From NCBI GenBank assembly GCA_945865175.1, contig CAMBDA010000033.1, positions 1 to 34,655 on the forward strand: 34,655 bases of DNA, written 5' to 3'. A program made the position numbers and the translations under genes. Positions 31,880-34,655 of this stretch are shown here, piece by piece; positions within the stretch are counted from its first letter, which is position 1; each line of letters opens with the position of its first letter. The stretch comes from an uncultured Prevotellaceae bacterium (GTDB lineage: Bacteria > Bacteroidota > Bacteroidia > Bacteroidales > Bacteroidaceae). The notes below the pieces were generated by a model, which was not told where the DNA came from, did no database searches, and saw only the letters and a program-made list of their open reading frames with translations.

Positions 31880-32295
31880 TGTGCAGGTTCGTTATAATGG
31901 ATGCAGACGATGGTGCCGGCGGGGATGCGCGTGCCATCGTCGAAGGTAAAAATGTGTTCATATTCGTCCCATTTGCTGAGGATGCCGGAATGGGTGACAT
32001 AGCTTCCGCCCGTCTTGTACGGGTCGGGCACAAAGTGGGTGATGCACACGTGGGGATGCTCCTGAATGTGGGCAAGAAGCAGCGCCATCTGCCGGTTGAG
32101 GTTGTCACATTCGCTGTCGGAGAGCTCCTTTGCCTGCTGGGTGAGACGGGCCGTTTCGCAAAGGGCTTCACTGTGTCCTGTAAGCGCCGCAAAGGGGGCG
32201 AACTGAGCAGCGCGCTGGTACATGGTCATCCGAGGACGGGTCTTCGACACATGATGCGGGAGGTTGATGATAGCATCGTACTTGTCCATGCTCAT
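31876..32295 (-). CDS. YolD-like protein
   Basis: A 139-residue protein. Near its start is the stretch YDAIINLPHHVSKTRPRMTM followed by YQRAAQFAPFAALTGHSE, which resembles the YolD-like family encoded next to UvrX/UmuC-type polymerases in Gram-positive bacteria. The C-terminal half is a beta-rich domain (ILSKWDEYEHIFTFDDGTRIPAGTIVCI). Both its borders are 4-nt ATGA overlaps, with the polymerase before it and ogt after it, so it is translated with them. A regulatory role on the polymerase is suspected from the context; no catalytic residues are seen. Confidence 0.72.
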   Translation of the reverse strand: MSMDKYDAIINLPHHVSKTRPRMTMYQRAAQFAPFAALTGHSEALCETARLTQQAKELSDSECDNLNRQMALLLAHIQEHPHVCITHFVPDPYKTGGSYVTHSGILSKWDEYEHIFTFDDGTRIPAGTIVCIHYNEPAQ

Positions 32296-33806
32296 GCCTT
32301 GTGTCCTCCTATCTGCTTGTTGCGTTCGATGGCCGTGGCACCCTCCTCCAGATTCAGCCCCCGAAGAACAGCGTTCTTGCCATACTTGCTTTTGATGCCC
32401 AACAGGGCCTCCTGCATCCTGCGTTCCTTGGCCAGTGCTTCCCTTTCAGCCTTCTGTTGCGCACGGAGGGCATCATAGTCGGTAAAGAGGTCCAGCTGTA
32501 CAGGAACCGCCCTTGCCCGCAGGGCCTTTTCCTCGGTGATGACATGGTTGGTGGCCAAAGTGAGACGGCGCACCAGCAGGTGGGGATGGACAATCCTGTC
32601 GTAAAGAGAAGCCACGGCCTCCATGATTTGCCTGGAGGAGGAAGTGTGCCTGCCCAGGTTGGCTGTCCCATGCGCCGGCCTGGGCACCTGACGGCCGTAA
32701 TGGTCGATGCAGACAGCACCCTCATATTCAACCCGTATATCCGGGCGGGTGAGCGACTCTACGTCATATCCCACGGTCAGCACCAGCTGGTCGGTGACGA
32801 GACGCTTGCTCACGAGGTCGAGCGCCACGGCATCGGCCATCTCCTGCACCACTACCCTAGCCTTCTGTATGGTGTACGGTTCGGTGAGCACCTGTCCGCT
32901 GCTCAGCGAGTGGGTTTCAGGGCGGTAAGTCTTCACATAGTCCATGGTGACGGGTTCCCATCCCCAGGCATGGTCGATAAGGAGTTCTGCATTCACACCG
33001 AAGAGCTTGTAGAGCAGTTCTTCCCGCTTCACGGAACAAAGAGCCACATCGCCCATGGTGTACATGCCGTACTGTGCGAGTTTTTCCGCTATGCCCCGCC
33101 CCACGCGCCAGAACTTGGTGATGGGCGTATAGTCCCACAAATGTCTGCGATAGCTCATCTCGTCGAGTTCTGCAATGCGCACCCCGTCTTTGTCGGCCGG
33201 TGCCTTCTTTGCCATGATGTCCATGGCTATCTTGCACAGGTAGAGGTTGGTGCCGATGCCGGCTGTCGCCGTTATCCCCGTGTTTTTCAGTACATCGCGT
33301 ATCATGGTCATGGCCAGTTCGTGGGCCTTCATCCTGTAGGTGCCCAGATAGGCTGTCACGTCCATGAACACCTCATCGATGCTATACACATGGATATCCT
33401 CCGGAGCGATGTATTTCAAGTAAATCTGATAGATGCGCGTGCTGTATTCGATGTATTTGGCCATGCGGGGAGGGGCCGTAAGGTAATCAACTTCCCAGTC
33501 TGCGTGGGCGCTGAGTTCCTCGTCCTTCCACGATTTCCCTGTCAGCCTTCCTGCAGGGGACCTGCGGCTTCGTTCGCAGTTCACCTCACGCAACCGCTGC
33601 ACCACCTCGAACAGCCTTGCCCTTCCGCCGATGCCGTACGCCTTGAGGGAGGGTGTGACTGCCAGACAGATGGTCTTCTCCGTACGGCTCACATCGGCCA
33701 CCACCAGATTGGTGGTGAGCGGGTCAAGCCCCCGTTCCACGCATTCCACGGAAGCGAAGAACGATTTCAGGTCGATGGCTATATATGTACGATTGTCCTC
33801 GGTCAT
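32292..33806 (-). CDS. Y-family translesion DNA polymerase (DinP/UmuC/UvrX type)
   Basis: A 504-residue error-tolerant polymerase. The palm residues are D12 in AIDLKSFFASVECVERG and the D-E pair in VYSIDEVFMDVT near residue 144; GIGTNLYLCKIAMDIMAKK and GVGRGIAEKLAQYGMYTMGDVA (as RVGRGIAEKLAQYGMYT here) are the Lys-rich and helix-hairpin-helix parts. The insertion CERSRRSPAGRLTGKSWKDEEL near residue 75 is typical of the UvrX/UmuC-like branch. The C-terminal tail (RAVPVQLDLFTDYDAL) contains QLDLF, a good beta-clamp-binding motif. It begins 4 nt after the small helical gene and ends by overlap with the YolD-like gene. Confidence 0.92.
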   Translation of the reverse strand: MTEDNRTYIAIDLKSFFASVECVERGLDPLTTNLVVADVSRTEKTICLAVTPSLKAYGIGGRARLFEVVQRLREVNCERSRRSPAGRLTGKSWKDEELSAHADWEVDYLTAPPRMAKYIEYSTRIYQIYLKYIAPEDIHVYSIDEVFMDVTAYLGTYRMKAHELAMTMIRDVLKNTGITATAGIGTNLYLCKIAMDIMAKKAPADKDGVRIAELDEMSYRRHLWDYTPITKFWRVGRGIAEKLAQYGMYTMGDVALCSVKREELLYKLFGVNAELLIDHAWGWEPVTMDYVKTYRPETHSLSSGQVLTEPYTIQKARVVVQEMADAVALDLVSKRLVTDQLVLTVGYDVESLTRPDIRVEYEGAVCIDHYGRQVPRPAHGTANLGRHTSSSRQIMEAVASLYDRIVHPHLLVRRLTLATNHVITEEKALRARAVPVQLDLFTDYDALRAQQKAEREALAKERRMQEALLGIKSKYGKNAVLRGLNLEEGATAIERNKQIGGHKA

Positions 33807-33810
33807 AATA

Positions 33811-34020
33811 TTATTCTTTGTTAAGATGATATGTCTCGCATATCCTTGCGATTTCCTTGATGACAGCTTCTTCAGAAGGCTGTTCCTCGTAAAGATATGC
33901 GAGCATGTCGCTTACCGCAAGTCTGTCTTGCGAGAGTATTTGTAGGGCGGTGATGTAAAGGCCATGACTGTAGCCTAATTCTTGCATCATGCCAAACAAT
34001 GCCTGCTCATTGGATGTCAT
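33811..34020 (-). CDS. Small helical protein in the polymerase operon (69 aa)
   Basis: A 69-residue protein with the ATG at 34020, overlapping the RNase H-like gene by 14 nt. A longer frame upstream is a shadow of that gene. It is predicted all-helical (NEQALFGMMQELGYSHGLYITALQ and EEAVIKEIARICETYHLNK are two parts), acidic at the end, with no motif I know. It precedes the Y-family polymerase by 4 nt. A small partner or regulator of the polymerase is possible but not shown. Confidence 0.65.
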   Translation of the reverse strand: MTSNEQALFGMMQELGYSHGLYITALQILSQDRLAVSDMLAYLYEEQPSEEAVIKEIARICETYHLNKE

Positions 34021-34522
34021 GGTGGTATTCTTTTCTTGTCTTTGCCATAGCTTCTGTTGCCATGTCATGTGTTTCGATGAGCAATGGACTCTTGTGGTAT
34101 GGTACGATTTTGACACTAACAGAATTGTGCCGTGTTTTCGCCTCGATACACTGACTGATGAGGTCTGGATTGGCAGACTTCGCTGTAGGTGTCTTGTCAA
34201 AGTTCTGGATGTAGGCTGCGTTGGTTAGGAAAAGAATGTCCGAACCTTCTGGCAGCTCGTTCATTACTTTAACTATAAGCGTGAGCATCATACGGAACTC
34301 TGTGGTATGCAAATCGCTGATGACATCACGACTGATGATGCTACCGTCGTGTTGACTCTTAGTCTTCTTCTGTCGCGACTCGGCAGAGTTCAAATCTCTT
34401 TGACTCTGCTCTCGCTGCTCCATCAGTTCTATCACAACGGCAGCACCACCAGCACGTTCTTTGTGTCCGTAGTCACATGACCCGCCTATCCATACATAAT
34501 ATGTTGTCGAGTCCTGTACCAT
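34007..34522 (-). CDS. RNase HI-like protein with degenerate active site
   Basis: A 171-residue protein with the RNase H fold pattern. It has strand 1 to the glycine turn (YVWIGGSCDYG, then GGAAVVIE), the helix with TTEFRMMLTLIVKVM (E75), the strand ILFLTNAAYIQN, and the C-terminal helix THDMATEAM (D153). In active RNase HI the first strand has T-D-G-S and the third T-D-S; here they read I-G-G-S (G13) and T-N-A (N101). Two of four metal-binding acids are thus lost, so cleavage of RNA in hybrids is unlikely. Start at ATG 34522 is favoured by the TGATG overlap with the preceding gene; earlier TTG/ATG starts (34546, 34540) are possible. Confidence 0.65.
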   Translation of the reverse strand: MVQDSTTYYVWIGGSCDYGHKERAGGAAVVIELMEQREQSQRDLNSAESRQKKTKSQHDGSIISRDVISDLHTTEFRMMLTLIVKVMNELPEGSDILFLTNAAYIQNFDKTPTAKSANPDLISQCIEAKTRHNSVSVKIVPYHKSPLLIETHDMATEAMAKTRKEYHHDIQ

Positions 34523-34655
34523 CACTCTGCAGGTGCCCATTTGCAACGAACAGGAGAGACGATTGCGCCCTCTGCCTTCAGCTGCTTCATGGCTGCATCC
34601 ACCTCTTTGCGGTCGAGACCGCTGAGTTCTGCGATTTTACCTGCGTTAAGAGGCT
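34522..34655 (-). CDS. Winged-helix DNA-binding protein, C-terminal part (runs off the window)
   Basis: The last 43 codons of a minus-strand gene whose start lies beyond the window. They read [18 protein letters not shown], then [15 protein letters not shown], and end CKWAPAE, a winged-helix pattern of recognition helix, then helix and wing, as in small transcription regulators. The TGA (34522-34524) overlaps the ATG of the RNase H-like gene, so it is the first visible gene of the six-gene repair operon and possibly its regulator. Too short to name the family. Confidence 0.65.
   Translation of the reverse strand, partial: PLNAGKIAELSGLDRKEVDAAMKQLKAEGAIVSPVRCKWAPAE

Noticed and set aside
32301..33824. 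Long plus-strand frame opposite the Y-family polymerase
   Set aside because: Antisense shadow of a gene with all polymerase motifs.

Overview
The window is chromosomal DNA from a member of the Bacteroidales, most likely Bacteroidaceae or Prevotellaceae. Promoters are of the Bacteroidetes type (TTG, about 20 nt, TAnnTTTG), and several match that spacing exactly. Shine-Dalgarno sequences are mostly weak or absent. The gene content is also typical of the group: a lipoprotein-type TamA homologue, TatA/TatC without TatB, DUF3987, DUF3127, DUF1080, and a degraded tail of a surface-protein C-terminal motif. No rRNA, integrase, transposase or CRISPR array was found.

Left part (1-6211, minus strand) is accessory DNA. 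A type I restriction-modification locus has been dismantled: hsdR stops just after its Walker A motif, and only 28 codons of hsdM remain, running into the C-terminal part of an AlbA_2-type ATP-binding protein. Between the two relics sit two intact, AT-rich genes, a papain/C39-like cysteine peptidase and a protein with an HSDR_N-like nuclease domain. They are the best candidate here for an undescribed defence-type system. Next come two unrecognised genes (4264-6211) that look like one transcription unit.

Middle part (6212-11888, plus strand) starts with an array of CACAT boxes at about 10-bp spacing between divergent promoters. It is followed by a compact set of genes: three small unknowns, a DUF3127 OB-fold protein, a DUF3987 ATPase, a CHC2/TOPRIM primase, a DUF5675 protein, a membrane-anchored small protein and an M15 peptidase. 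This is a replication-plus-cell-wall cassette with no capsid or integration genes in view.

Right part (12045-34655) is mostly ordinary chromosome. It holds desulfoferrodoxin, a double-domain secreted esterase, a SpoU-type RNA methyltransferase divergent from tamL, a WalJ-type metallo-beta-lactamase-fold protein, two identical tRNA-Lys(CTT) genes and aspS. After these, tatA and tatC enclose a glycoside-oxidation gene set: a Tat-exported Gfo/Idh/MocA oxidoreductase, a DUF1080 protein and two sugar isomerase-like TIM barrels. A GH78 rhamnosidase overlaps the end of tatC. On the minus strand there follow a YgbA_NO protein with an HD-domain protein, a flavodoxin-ferredoxin protein, a DUF1349 lipoprotein, and a tightly packed six-gene operon. 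That operon encodes a winged-helix protein, a degenerate RNase HI-like protein, a small helical protein, a Y-family DNA polymerase, a YolD-like protein and Ogt, and looks like a DNA-damage tolerance and repair unit.
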